Both the position numbers and the translations under genes were made by a program. 64,000 bases of DNA, from positions 4,777,810 through 4,841,809 of the forward strand of contig JASKMD010000015.1 in NCBI GenBank assembly GCA_030144725.1, written 5' to 3'. This DNA comes from Haematococcus lacustris. Lineage: Eukaryota > Chlorophyta > Chlorophyceae > Chlamydomonadales > Haematococcaceae. Each line of letters starts with the position of its first letter. Position 1 is the first letter of the stretch. Shown here one piece after another: positions 1 to 12,700 of this stretch. Under the pieces are notes generated by a model. The model was not told the DNA's origin, ran no database searches, and saw only the letters and a program-made list of their open reading frames with translations.

Positions 1-136
1 TCCAGGGCCATGACCAGGACGGTGGCAGAGGCTAGGAGGGTTGCCAGGAGCAAAGGTGCAGGCTCATGGTCCAGGCTGCACATCAGCCACACCTGACGTA
101 GCCTTCTGCTGCTGCTGCCACCGCTGCCACCGCCAG

Positions 137-557
137 GTGCTTGCCACAGTGAAGGACGCAAGCCTGGTGGCAATAGGGGTTCTGGTGCTGCATGAGCATG
201 TGAGTGAAGGGGCCAGTGGCAACATCACCAGGTGACCAGCTGGCAAGGGGTTCAGCTAGTTAGCCAACCAGTCATTGCAATATGATTACTGTCCCCATCT
301 TTACCCCACCCCATCCCTTCCTACCGCAAGCCAACAAGGCCAGCTGGTGTTGTCCTGTCGTTGCACACGCTGTGAGTCTACATCGCGTGACAGCAAGCCG
401 AACACGTATTTTTGCCACGCAGGTGTCGCACCTGCAGCTGCTAGGCTACGCTACTTCCCTGGCGGGCTTCGCCTATTACAACCTGCTCATGGCACGCGTC
501 CCGCCGCACACCCCAGTTGTGAAGAGCTTGCTGCCCGTGACTACCAAATCAAACTGA
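137..557 (+). CDS. C-terminal exons of a DMT/triose-phosphate-translocator-like transporter (partial)
   Basis: Two exons join in phase 0: 137-199 (acceptor CAG, donor GTGAGT) and 423-557, ending in TGA. The joined tail contains VKDASLVAIGVLVLHEH followed by SHLQLLGYATSLAGFAYYN, then a hydrophilic C-terminus. A hydrophobic helix with a conserved Lys before it, then a short loop and a last helix of the type GYxxxLxGxxxYN, is the usual end of plant and algal triose-phosphate/nucleotide-sugar translocators of the drug/metabolite transporter superfamily. These move phosphorylated sugars or nucleotide sugars across plastid or Golgi membranes; the substrate cannot be told from the tail. Upstream exons lie outside the window. 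The family assignment is from motif shape only. Confidence 0.55.
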
Positions 558-1873
558 CGCCGTGTTTATGGCTGCGTTGCTTGAAACAAACAAATTCGTT
601 ACTTCCTTCGCGAAGGGCAATTTCAATGTTGTCGGCGTCGGTCAGTAAATGGGATTGGTCCGCACTAGATTGCTCCAAGCGCCTTCAGCTTGTAGCGCAC
701 GACGAACTTCTGCCGGTCGCGAAGTGTTAGATGCATTTAACTCCCTACGCGCACAGTGCCTTGTATCAAGATCAAGAATAGCCGCTGTGCCCAGTGCTGT
801 GGTTGTGGGCCCAATGCGCTGCACCGTTGGCCTGCATGTTCCGCTGAGCCTGACTTGGTTCAGGCGGCCGGTCAACCTAACTGACCGAGGCAATACGATC
901 ACGTCTGCGCTGTCTGTTTCGCTGCATTTTTATAACTCGCTTCGCTAACCGTGGCGCTAATTGCCTTTGATGTCCTGGTTTTCCTGGTTTTTCCTGGTTT
1001 TCCTGGTTGGTGTCCTGGTTCCTGGGTTTTTTCTGGTTTTTAATGCACTCAACTAGGCGTACACATGTGGACCAGCACTGGCCTCATTGGCACTTTGTCC
1101 CCACTGAACGTCGAAGGGCCCAACCGCAGAACGTCTGCGGCAGACTCTGCCATCTCTTAAATGTACTATGTACGTTGAATATCTTCGCAGAGATACGCTA
1201 CACTAGTATGTGATTGTATTCAAGTGGCTAGACATGTAGGATTCAAGTGGCTAGACATGTAGGATTCAAGTGGCTAGACATGTAGCGCTAGTGCCTCAGC
1301 TGAAGGCTCAGGTTATAAGGCTCAGGCTTGCCGACTAGCGTCGGGCAGCCTCGGCACCTTATTCTTGACGTGCAACGCGACTCGCATTGCGCTGTGTCGG
1401 AACACGAAGAAATGCGGAGCCGTCTGTCTCGCCAAATGGTCAAATGTCATTGCCTGAATCACCTACAAACGTCAAGACCTTTATAGCCAAGTAGACGCAC
1501 CATTGCAGGACACCGCGTCTTTTATCACTGTGCGCGCACATTCCCTCCGAAATATTCCCTGACTTGGGTGTCGGAATTGCGATCATTCGGCATCCAATTG
1601 GTGACTTGTGAAGCGCTCTACCCTGGTGAGTGCGTTGCCGTGCTAGTTCCTGCTGCGGGCCAGATCAGGCTGCGCTTCCCGACAGCCCGTCACACTCGTC
1701 CCTGAGTTGAGGCACTCAGCCGCCATTCACCAGCAAGACCACGGCTTGCAAGATATCCAGCCCTACAGCATTGTACCAGCCAGGCCTGTGCTTGGCGAGT
1801 CAAACTCCCAAAACAGACTTAAGCAGTGCCACCACCTTGGCACCCCTTCCACAGAGCAACAAGCAGAGCAAAG
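558..1873. other. Intergenic region between transporter and PK gene
   Basis: No coding exon was recognised here. It contains a run of TCCTGG/TTTTCCTGG units at about 971-1045 and three copies of a 23-bp unit at 1218-1285. The stretch just before 1874 presumably holds the promoter and 5' leader of the PK gene, but no defined promoter motif could be supported. Confidence 0.5.
1218..1285. repeat. Three tandem copies of a 23-bp minisatellite
   Basis: The unit begins attcaagtggctagacatgt and is repeated almost perfectly three times. It lies in the intergenic region upstream of the PK gene. Confidence 0.9.
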
Positions 1874-4800
1874 ATGTCGGCGGCGGGACTCACCCTGATG
1901 GACAAGCAGGGCAGTGTGGCGGGGCTCACCCTGCCCAAGCCACCTCACCTAGAGCCCCTGGGGGGCAGCAGCGGCTCCAGTCTGGGTGACACCCTGCAGC
2001 CCCCCCACCCCCACACCAGCCTGCCTGCCTCCCTGCGCTCCCGCCGCAGCTTCCAGGAGGTGAGAGGGGATGGAGGTCGGCTTGGCTGGGCGGGGATGAA
2101 GGTTGGGGCGGAAACAGGACAGAGGGTGGGGCAGGGTCGGGGACGGGGCCGGGACGGGGGCAGGGGCAGATGCAAGGCGTGTCCCTACTGCTGACCCTGT
2201 CTTAGCCTTCCCTGTCCAGCCTGCTCTGTGGTGTGACCTGCAGATCGCCAGCTACAAGGAGTTGCAGAAGAAGGTGCTCTCAGCCGCCAGCAGCAGGCTG
2301 GAGCATGTGGAGGTGAGCAGGGAAGCCACGCCCTGGCCCGCCTGGGGCAGCGCCCGCAGCAGCAGCCCCACTGACACCTCCTGCTGCACCCACTGCCCAC
2401 TGCGCAGCATACTGGGCTGCTACTGCCCCTGGCCTGCCCCTGTAGGTCAGGTACCTGCCGGCCTGGGGCTGCCACTGCCCTTGAAGCCCACCCTGGGCAG
2501 CGTGTCCACATACTGGGCCACCCACCCTCTCACCTGCCTGCTCTGTCCGCTTGCCGCTCGCCCTGCTTAGCCTGCTTGCCCGCCTGCCTGCTCAGCTGAC
2601 CCACCCACCTACCCACCCACCCGCCTAACCCGGGCTCCTCACCCCTCTCCCTCTCCCTCTCCCTCGCCAGTCAGCCCTTGCCCCAGCGCCTCCAGCTACT
2701 GCCCCCCTGCTGCTCCCCTGGCTGCACCACCACCCCCATGCCCTCCTCACTCCCTCTCCCCCTCCTCCCCCCCTCCAGCCACCCCACCCCACCCCACCCC
2801 TGCCCCCCAAGCCCCCCGCCCCCCTGCCCGCTGCGCAGTCCCTGAACGACATCAAGGAGCACTACCACGCGCGGGAGCTGGCTGCCGCCGCCTTCAAGCG
2901 CGAGGCCGCAGCGGACTGGCTGCCGGAGTACCGCCCCGTGTCCATTGTCCCGCCGGCCCGCACCCCCAACACCGTGTTGGAGCGCACCGCCCGCATCAGC
3001 CTGGACCTCCTGCTCAAGGTGAAGCAGGGCCCCTGCCCCTGCCCCTGACCCTTGCCTGCTGTCCCTAGAGCCATCTCTCCCAGCTGCTCAGGCCTGCCCG
3101 CCCCCCTGCCGATGCCCTGCCCCCCTGGCCGCCCCTCCTGCCACCCTTTCACCCTGTTGGCCACAGGACCGCCCCATGCCCCGCAAGGTCAAGATCGTGT
3201 GCACCCTGGGTCCCTCCTGCTGGTCCGAGTCCGGTCTGGCGGGCCTGCTGGCGGCAGGCATGAACGTGGCGCGCTTCAACTTCAGCCATGGCGACCACAC
3301 AGCACACCAGGAAGTGCTGGACAGGCTGAGGAAGGTCAGGGGGGGTGGGGGGCGGGGGGCGGGGGGGGAGGGCGGCAGGGGGGGAGGGAGGGGGAGGGAG
3401 GGGGCTGGGAAATTAGGCAAGGGAGGGCAAGGGGGCAGGCGTGTCTCAAGAAGAGCGCCACAGCCCTTGATGCTGCCCTTGCCCCTGCCCCCTGCCCCCT
3501 GCCCCCTGCTCCCTGCCCCCCCCAGGTGGCTGCAGAGCAGGGCAAGGCGCTGGGGCTGCTGCTGGACACCAAGGGTCCTGAGATCCGCACCGCCATGCTG
3601 CGTGGCGGCAAGCCCATTGAGCTGGAGTCAGGCCAGGAGGTGACGGTGGTGGCGGCCGGGGAGCAGTACACAAGCTGGGAGGGGGGGGTGGACCCGGACA
3701 CAGGTGAGGGGGTGGGGGGTGGGGTAGGGGGTGGGGGTGGGGGGGGAGCCACTGTCNNNNNNNNNNNNNNNNNNNNNNNNNNNNNNNNNNNNNNNNNNNN
3801 NNNNNNNNNNNNNNNNNNNNNNNNNNNNNNNNNNNNNNNNNNNNNNNNNNNNNNNNNNNNNNNNNNNNNNNNNNNNNNNNNNNNNNNNNNNNNNNNNNNN
3901 NNNNNNNNNNNNNNNNNNNNNNNNNNNNNNNNNNNNNNNNNNNNNNNNNNNNNNNNNNNNNNNNNNNNNNNNNNNNNNNNNNNNNNNNNNNNNNNNNNNN
4001 NNNNNNNNNNNNNNNNNNNNNNNNNNNNNNNNNNNNNNNNNNNNNNNNNNNNNNNNNNNNNNNNNNNNNNNNNNNNNNNNNNNNNNNNNNNNNNNNNNNN
4101 NNNNNNNNNNNNNNNNNNNNNNNNNNNNNNNNNNNNNNNNNNNNNNNNNNNNNNNNNNNNNNNNNNNNNNNNNNNNNNNNNNNNNNNNNNNNNNNNNNNN
4201 NNNNNNNNNNNNNNNNNNNNNNNNNNNNNNNNNNNNNNNNNNNNNNNNNNNNNNNNAGCAGGGCCCTGGCAGACTTTGCCGCGGGGGACAAGCAGGGCGA
4301 CCAGCTCATCATGATCAGTGGGCCCTCCTCAGCGGTCTTTGCATCAGATGAGGTGAGGCAGACGAGCCCAGGGGGCGGAGGGGCGGCAGGCGGGTGGGAG
4401 GCAAAGGCTGGGCGTGCAGGGATGAAAGGCAAGGGGGGGTAAAGGATCAGCAGACCAGGGGACAGAGGCGACCCTGGCCCTGGCCCTGGCCCCATGTCGC
4501 TCCTACTGCCAACTGGCCATGTACTGGCCAGGTCTGCGGTCAGCAGCTGTGTATGCGCCCTCACCACCTGCCCCCCGCTCCCTGCCTCTCTGGCCTGCCC
4601 CTGCCCCTTGCCCCTGACGGCCCTGCCCCTTGCCCCTGACGGCCTGCCCCTTGCCCCTGACGGCCTGCCCCTTGCCCCTGACGGCCTGCCCCTTGCCCCT
4701 GACGGCCTGCCCCTTGCCCCTGACGGCCTGCCCCTTGCCCCTGACGGCCTGCCCCTTGGCCCCTGACCCGCCTGCCCCTTGCCCCTGACGGCCTGCCCCT

Positions 4801-7800
4801 TGCCCCTGACGGCCCTGCCCCTTGCCCCTGACGGCCTGCCTGCAGGAGCTGGCCGAGATGGAGTTCGTGACCATGGTTGTTGGTGACGAGGCGGCTGAGC
4901 TGAGTGCCCAGCAGGGCTACACGGGGCCTGACACAATCGCATACCGCTCCACAAAGGTCTGCTGAGCAACACAGCTGAGCAACACAGCTGAGCAACACAG
5001 CTGAGCAACACAGCTGAGCAACACAGCTGAGCAACACAGCTGAGCAACACAGCTGAGCAACACAGCTGAGCAACACAGCTGAGCAACACAGCTGAGCAAC
5101 ACAGCTGAGCAACACAGCTGAGCAACACAGCTGGGCAATAGGACCCAACAGGACCCATCTAATTCTAATCTGATTACAATGGCCAACATTTGCATACTAC
5201 ACCAATACGACGGGTTGGCTCAATTAAGGGGGAGAGAAGGGAGCGCTGATCCACAGAGGCTGACAATGGGACCCCATTGAATCAGTGAATTAGGGCAATT
5301 AGGACAAAATGTGTAGATTTGGTCTATTATGGACATTATGCTCAGTTTGGCTATTTAGGTCAATTTTTGTTGATTATAACAATGCTTGGGGGAGGGTTGC
5401 TGTCTGCTGATCATGATGAATGAGCTAGCGTACGACAGAGGCTGGGGGTGGGGAGGGCGGGAGGGAGGTAGGCAGGGAATGGGGGAGGGAGGTGGGCAGG
5501 AAATGGGCCAGGTGTCTCAGACATGTCCATGGGGTTTGGCCAGGCTGGCAGTTGGGGGGTGGTTGGTCGGTCGGTCAACCGTTGCCAGACAGTTGGGGGT
5601 GGTTGGAGGTGGGTCAGCTGGCTGTGTGGGTGGCTGTGTGGGTGTCTGCAGGTGAGCCTGGACCTGATCTGTGACCCCATAGACAAGCCGCGCAACACCA
5701 AGATCGTGTGCACCCTGGGTCCTAAGTGCTGGTCAGAGGAGGGTCTGGCAGGGCTGGTGGCGGCAGGCATGAACGTGGCGCGCTTCAACTTCAGCCATGG
5801 CGACCATGCAATGCACCAGAAGGTCAGTGGGGGGGGGGGAACGGGAGGGGAGACAGGGGCAAAGGGGAGGGACAGGGGCAAACAGGGATTCGGTGGGTGT
5901 GGAGGGGAAAGAGAGGGGGGGTGAAGGGGGTACTGGGGTGGGGGGAGAGGACAAGGGTGGGGGGAGGGTGGTGCGGGGACCGTGCGGTGCCGTGTCAGTG
6001 GGCAGTGCATCAGGCGGTGAAGGGGGAAAGAGAGGCATGAAGGGAAGGGGAAGGTGGTGGAGGTGGTGGTGGGTGGGAAAGGTGGCGGAGATTGGGGGGA
6101 AAGGGATTGGGGGGGTTGCGATGGAGATGGTGGAAGAAGAGTGGAACAGGGGGTAGGGGGGTGAGAGGAAGCACCGGGGGGGAAGGAGGAAGCACATGTA
6201 CCTCCGGTAGTGTGAGTGTGCGGGTGATGGTGTAACGATGGCCATGATCGCTAGCAGGCTACAGAGTGCAAGCTACGAGTGTGAGTGTGAGTGTGAGTGT
6301 GAGTGCGAGTGTGAGTGTGAGTGTGAGTGTGTGCAGGTGCTGGACAGGGTGCGTGTGGGTGGCGCAGCGCACGGGGGCCCGCCTGGCCGTGCTGCTGGAC
6401 ACCAAGGGCCCAGAGATTCGCACCGCCATGCTGCAGGGTGCGCCGCGCCCACCCCCCTCATGCAACTGCTGCACCGAACATGCCCGCCTGCCCCGCCTGC
6501 TCTGCTGCCCCTGCTGCCCCTGCCCTGCCTGGCCTGGCCACGAAACAAGAGCCAGGGCGAGGTGATCAGTTGAACGGACAGGAGCCGACTGCCCCGCCCC
6601 GCCCCGGCTGCCTGGCTGCAGGCCACAAGCCGGTACAGCTCTACGCAGGCCAGCTGGTGACGGTGGTGGCGGTGGGCGATGCCTATGACAGCTGGGAGGG
6701 GGGCCTGGACACAGCCTCAGGTACAGCCAGGGGGCCCGGGGGGAGGTGTGTGTGAGGGGGGGGGGCTGACGGCCGGGGGGTGGGGGGGAGTGGAGGTGTT
6801 TGGACTACGCTGCAATGGGTGGGGGCTGGGGGGAAGGCTGGGGGGTGAGGGGGAGGGGTAGAGGGTAGGGTGAGGATGAGGGTGAGGGTGAGGGTGGGGC
6901 TGTATGCTGGATGGATGGTGGTGGTGTGTCCAGGTGTGGGACTGTGGGCTGGTCCCCCCTCCTGCCTGCTGCTGCCTGCTGCTGCCTGCTGCTGCCCGCT
7001 GCTAGCACTGGCTGCACAGCTCCAGCAGCTGCTGGTGTTGCCGTGTGTCGCAGGTGTGGTGCGCATTGGTCTGAGCTACCAGCACCTGTGCAGTGATGTG
7101 CAAGAGGGGGGGCGGATCCTGATCGGGGATGTGGCTCGGTGAGTGCTGAGGCAGGGGCAGGGGCAGGGGCAGGGGCAGGGGCAGGGGCAGGGGGCAGGGG
7201 CAGGGGGCAGGGGCAGGGGCAGGGGCAGGGGCAGGAGCAGGGGCAGGGGCAGGGGGCAGGGGCAGGAGCAGGGGCAGGGGCAGGGGCAGGGGCAGGGGCA
7301 GGGGCAGGGGCAGGAGCAGGGGCCAGGGGCAGGGGCAGGGGCAGGGGCAGGGGCAGGGGCAGGGGCAGGGGCAGGGGCAGGGGCAGGGGCAGGGGCAGGG
7401 GCAGGGGCAGGGGCAGGGGCAGGGGCAGGGGCAGGGGCAGGGAGCAGGGCAGCAACAAGGCAGTACAGGAGAGCAAGGTGATGGCTGCCTGGCCGCTGTC
7501 CCGCAGATCACCCTCGAGGTGATGGCCATCAAGAGCGCCACAGAGCTGCAGGCCAAGGTGCTCAACTCATATTTGCTGGGCGAGCGCAAGAACTGTAACT
7601 TGCCAGGTGGGGGGGCAGGAGGGGGGCTGGCTGTCAGGCTGCTGCTGTTGGCGGCTGGCTCCCTTGCCCCCACCCCACCCCACCCACCCCACCCCACCCC
7701 ACCCCACCCCACCCCACCCCACCCCACCCCCACCCCCACCCCACCCCACCCCACCCCCACCCCACCCCACCCCACCCCACCCCCACCCCACCCCACCCCA

Positions 7801-9690
7801 CCCCACCCCACCCCACCCCCACCCCACCCCACCCCACCCACCCCACCCCACCCCACCCCACCCCACCCCACCCCACCCCACCCCACCCCACCCCACCCCA
7901 CCCCACCCCCACCCCACCCCACCCCACCCCACCCCACCCCACCCCACCCCACCCCACCCCACCCCCACCCCACCCCACCCCACCCCACCCCACCCCACCC
8001 CCACCCCACCCCACCCCACCCCCACCCCACCCCACCCCACCCCACCCCACCCCACCCCACCCCACCCCCACCCCCACCCCCACCCCACCCCACCCCACCC
8101 CACCCCACCCCACCCCACCCCACCCCACCCCCACCCCACCCCACCCCACCCCACCCCACCCCACCCCACCCCACCCCACCCCACCCCACCCCACCCCACC
8201 CCCACCCCCACCCCACCCCACCCACCCCACCCCACCCCCACCATAACCCTCCAGGGGTGCGAGTGCGGCTGCCTGTTCTGACGGCTCATGATGTGGAGGA
8301 TGTTCAACAGTTCGCATGCAAGAACCACGTAAGTCAGGCTGAGGCTCGACATGGGAGGGTAAGGGTGGGTGGGTGCTGCGTCAACAAGGATTTGAGGAAG
8401 GTTCTGTGCCTGATGGCTAGATGATAGTGTTGCCGCCCTGCCCTGCTGCTGCTCTGCTGCTGCCCCCTGCTACCTCCTTGGCCGCTGTCCTGATGTTGTG
8501 ACGCCACATTGGGTCCTCTGCGGTACGGTCACTGCGGCTCACTGCGGGCTCACTGGGACCTGAGTGGGGTCAGACACGAAGTAGGGGTCAGGGACAGCGA
8601 GCAGTGCAGGCGCAGGGTACGGGATAGCTACTCGGGCTCACTAGCAAGCGGCCAGGGGCCAGCAGAGGTGCGCCCTGATGCTACGCAGATGGACTTTGTG
8701 GCAGCAAGCTTCGTGCAGTCAGCGGAGGATGTGCGGTGAGCTGTGCGGGCAGTGGGGCAACAGGGCAGCAGGGCAGCAAAGCAGAGTCGTCGCTCTTCCA
8801 CCCTTCCCGGCCCCCTCATCTTCCCCCCTCCCTCCCTTCCCCTCCGCCTCCATCTGCCTTGCATCTTGGACGAGCCATCCACCCCACCCCACCCCGTCAC
8901 ACCAAGCCTGCTGCCCCCCTCACACTACGCACCCACATCACCCCCCCCACCTCCCCCTTAACCCCCACCCCCCACCCCCCACCCCCCACACCCTCAATCC
9001 TTTCCCCCCCATCTCCCCCCACCCCCCCACCCCTGCTGCTGCCCCCCCCAACCCCCATCCCTGGCCGCAGCTTCATCCGGCGCACCCTGGACGCTGCCGG
9101 CGGCAAGCTGATCAAGATCATCAGCAAGATCGAGAGCTCGCACGGCCTCACCAACTATGTGGGTGGGCACCCCTCACAGCAGCCTGGGGCTGGGCTGGGC
9201 TGGGCTGGGGGCGGGGGCGCGGGGGCGGGGGCGGGGGCGGGGGCAGGGGTTTACATCTCCCTGATGTGTGTGGCTGTGTGTTGTTGCGTGCTCTGCCTGC
9301 TGTGTGTGTTGTTGCGTCATGCTCCACATCTGCCTTTTTTGTGTGATAGCGGTGGTGGTTGTGTGTGTTGTTGCATTGGCCCAGGATGATATCCTGGCCG
9401 AGTCTGACGGCATCATGGTGGCCCGGGGCGACCTGGCCATGGAAATCCCCTCAGAGAAGGTGCGGGGCGCAAGGCTGCAGCCTCCTGCCACTCCTATACC
9501 ACCACCGCCCACTGAACTGACCCGACCCGACCCGCCCGACACGACACGACACGACCAGACACGACCTGAGCTGGCTGGCTGACTGACTGACTGACTGACT
9601 GACTGACTGACTGACTGACTGACTGACTGACTGACTGACTGACTGACTGACTGACTGACTGACTGACTGACTGACTGACTGACTGACTGA

Positions 9691-9721
<31 letters not shown>

Positions 9722-12700
9722 CTGTGCAGGTGGCTCTTGCTCAAAAGCTGATGATCACCAAAGCCAACATCGCCGGCAAGTTCGTCATCACTGCCACGCA
9801 GATGCTGGAGGTCAGTCGGGGTGGAGGGGGAGGGGAGGAAAACCAGTTGGTGAGGTACGGGGCAATGGAGAGGAAAGGGCTTGTCCAGCTGCCTGCCGCA
9901 AGCTGCCCGTTCCTTGTGTTGTGCCGCAGTCCATGGTGAGCAACCCACTGCCAACCCGGGCTGAGATGACTGACGTGGCCAACGCCGTGTTTGACGGCAC
10001 AGACGCTGTCATGCTGTCAGGTGGGGGGAAGGGGGGGCAGGGGGAGGGGAGGGGGGAGGGGGAAGGGAGGAAGGGGGAGGAAGGGGGAGCCATTGAGGCG
10101 GTGAGCTCAAGGGAGTGGGTGAAGAACTGTGATGCACAAGACCAAAGCAATGCAGCATCCCCAACCCAATTCCCAGCCCTTGACCTGACCTGATCCCCTT
10201 ACAGGTGAGACTGCCAACGGCGCGTTCCCCGAGAAGGCTGTCAGCACCATGGCTGCCATTGTGGCCAATGCTGAAGTGGGAGTCAACTACTATCAGGTGA
10301 GCCCTGGCCCCTGGCCCCTGGCCCCTGGCCCCTGGCCCCTGGCCCCTGGCCCATGCTCCTGGCTGTGCCCCGGTTGCTGACCCAGGTGTACGACTTCATC
10401 CGCGACTTCACTCCACGGCCTATGAGCACCCGGGAGGCGGTGCTGGGATGTGCAGCCAAGGACGTGCTGGATGTGGGCGCCGGCATGATCATTGTGGTCA
10501 CCACTAAGGGTGAGGCTGGATCATCCACCACCACATCACATAACAACTGACATCTACGTCTGCATACCCACCCAACCTCCTCAACCACTCCACTTACCCA
10601 ACCACCCCATCCGCTGACACAGTCACCCTGCATGCAAGCATGTTCATCCACCCGACATCCATGCCTGACCCATCTTGCTAGCATCACAGCTACATGAACG
10701 CCACATGCATTAACCCTGCACCTGCCCCTGTACCTGCCCCTTCACCTGCATGCCAGCTTGACCCTCATGCCGTCTACTTGCCTCCTAATGCCTGCCCACA
10801 CGACCAGCAGCGGCCCACCAGCTTACGCTTGCCCGCCCACCTGCTCACCCGTCTGCCCGCCCACCTGCTCACTTGCCTGTCCGCTTGGTTTGCTGCTTGG
10901 TTGACCGGCGCCCTCCCTGGCTGCAAGCTCGAACCGCCGCATGCTTTTGCTGCTTGGTCGCATGGCACTGCAGGCGATGCTGCAAGGCTGGTGGCGAAGT
11001 ACCGACCCCGCGTCCCTGTGCTGGTGGTCACGAACAACGAGCGCGTGGCCCGGCAATGCTCGCCCTGCTCCGCGTTGTACCCTTACCTGGTCGACACGCT
11101 GCCCTACACCCGCGACGACATAGAGTTTGAGCTGATGCTCGAGAAGGTGGGTGGGACGGGCATCGACACAATTTCTGCGAGTAGCCCCCAAGCGTAGGCT
11201 TCCGGTGAACGAGGCCTTGGGGTGTACCCGTGCACATTAACTACGGCAGTGGGAGGCATCGGGCGGCAGCAAGCCCGCGAAGCCGTTGCACATGCGTCGA
11301 GGCAGTTAGCGCTCCTGCAGTTGGATGTCGCGCTTGCAGTTGGTTGTCCCGTCTGCGTCCCTGTCCCTCGCGCGCGATGCAAATGTCTTTGCTCTCGGTG
11401 TGACCAACCGCCGATGCACAGCGACGCGACCCACCACCTCCGCCATGTACCGCGCAGGCGACGATCTACGGCTGCGAGCAGGGCCTGTGTCAGCCTGGCC
11501 AAGAGGTGGTGGTGGTGCACGGCTGCGTGGAGGCAGACGCTGAGTCCATGCCCATGGTGGCCATCAAGGCCGCTCCAGGGGAGCAGCTGCCTTTCTTCAG
11601 CACCAAGGACGTGACCACCACCTTGAGTCTGCGCACCACCGCCATCTCCCTGGCGGATGTCATGGACTACGCAGCGCCGTCGAGAAAAACCAAGGCGAGC
11701 ACGGGGCAGGGGGTGGGGCCTTTTCGGGGGGGCCGGGAGGGGAGGGGGAGGGGAGGGGCGGCTTGGGTGGGGAGGTGTGAGGGATGCTTAGGCCAAGGCA
11801 AGTAGATGTGGCGGCAGCGGGGACGTCAGCGGCTGCAACCAATAGGTTTTACACCTCTATCGCTACCTTCACGAAGGCCTGGCATGATGGTGATCTGTGC
11901 AGATCGTGTGCACCCTGGGTCCCTCATGCTGGTCCGAGTCCGGGCTGGCTGGCCTGCTGGCGGCGGGCATGAACGTGGCGCGCTTCAACTTTAGCCATGG
12001 CGACCACACAGCACACCAGGAAGTGCTGGACAGGCTGAGGAAGGTCAGGGGGTGTGGGGGGCGGGGGGCGCGGGGGAGGGCGGCAGGGGGGGAGGGGACA
12101 GGGGGGGAGGGAGGGGGAGGGAGGGGAGCCCTGTGTGGGGCAGTTGCGCAAGGAATGGCAAGGGGGCAGGCACGTGGGTGGGGCAGGGCGGGTGAGGATG
12201 CAGCTCACTAACAATGTCATTCACCAGCATCACACTGTATGTGTGGGGCAGTGGACAAGCAGCATCATTGCCCAGAAGGATGGGCGCCTGCAGCGTGCGA
12301 AGGAGTGCAGGCGGACATGCTTCCCGCTGTTCAGCCATCGTTCTGTTGCGAAACCGCGATCGCCATCCCGTCGCTGGCCCACGGCCGAGCTCTCGTTTGT
12401 TGCCAACGGCAGGTGGCTGGGCAGCGGCAGCGCCGCGTGGCCTGCCTGCTAGATACCAAGGGTCCCGAGATTCGTACCGCCATGGTTCGCGACGGCAAGC
12501 CCATCGACCTTGTCGCGGGCCAGGAGGTGACGCTGGTGGCCGTGGGTGATCAGTACACGAGCTGGGAGGGAGGCCTGAACCCGGAGACAGGTGCGCAACG
12601 AGGGCTGGCGGTTCCGGCGGTTGTGACAGTTGAAATGCTACGAGGGCTGGCGGTTCCGGCGGTTGTGACAGTTGAAGTGCGACGAGGCGCCGCGCCAGGG

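Larger units (their letters stand above)
3167..4956 (+). other. PK module 1 (interrupted by assembly gap)
   Basis: Exon 3167-3334 carries [11 protein letters not shown] and [13 protein letters not shown] (PEP/ATP site). Exon 3526-3703 carries [15 protein letters not shown], the start of the lid (B) domain region. After the N gap, the exon ending at 4352 ([20 protein letters not shown]) and exon 4846-4956 correspond in position to the C-terminal end of the PK C domain plus a linker. The lid, catalytic Lys and MARGDLG segments of this module are not in the assembled sequence. In module 2 the equivalent region spans more than 4 kb, so the 500-N gap probably understates what is missing. Confidence 0.75.
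5652..11694 (+). other. PK module 2 (catalytic motifs intact)
   Basis: Exons: 5652-5822, 6337-6437, 6622-6720, 7054-about 7138, 7507-7606, 8255-8328, 8689-8735, 9071-9158, 9385-9459, 9730-9810, 9930-10020, 10205-10296, 10386-10509, 10974-11146, 11458-11694. In order they give [61 protein letters not shown] (catalytic Lys), [34 protein letters not shown] and GETANGAFP. These cover the residues that bind PEP, Mg2+ and K+ in known PKs. Exon 11458-11694 ends in a linker into module 3. Exon 6337-6437 needs a one-base shift between VLDRVR and [15 protein letters not shown], which may be a sequencing error or a real lesion. Confidence 0.85.

Noticed and set aside
4604..5131. Regularly repeated units resembling a CRISPR array
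   Set aside because: Units are contiguous tandem repeats with no unique spacers, in a eukaryotic intron.
3446..5158. 570-codon minus-strand open frame
   Set aside because: It runs through the N gap and two satellite arrays; the plus strand holds PK exons.
7002..8424. Long open frames on both strands rich in Gly-Trp-Gly-Gly-Val or Thr-Pro-Pro-His
   Set aside because: They are translations of the (CACCC)n intron array; no domain, no supporting splice structure, and true PK exons flank the array.
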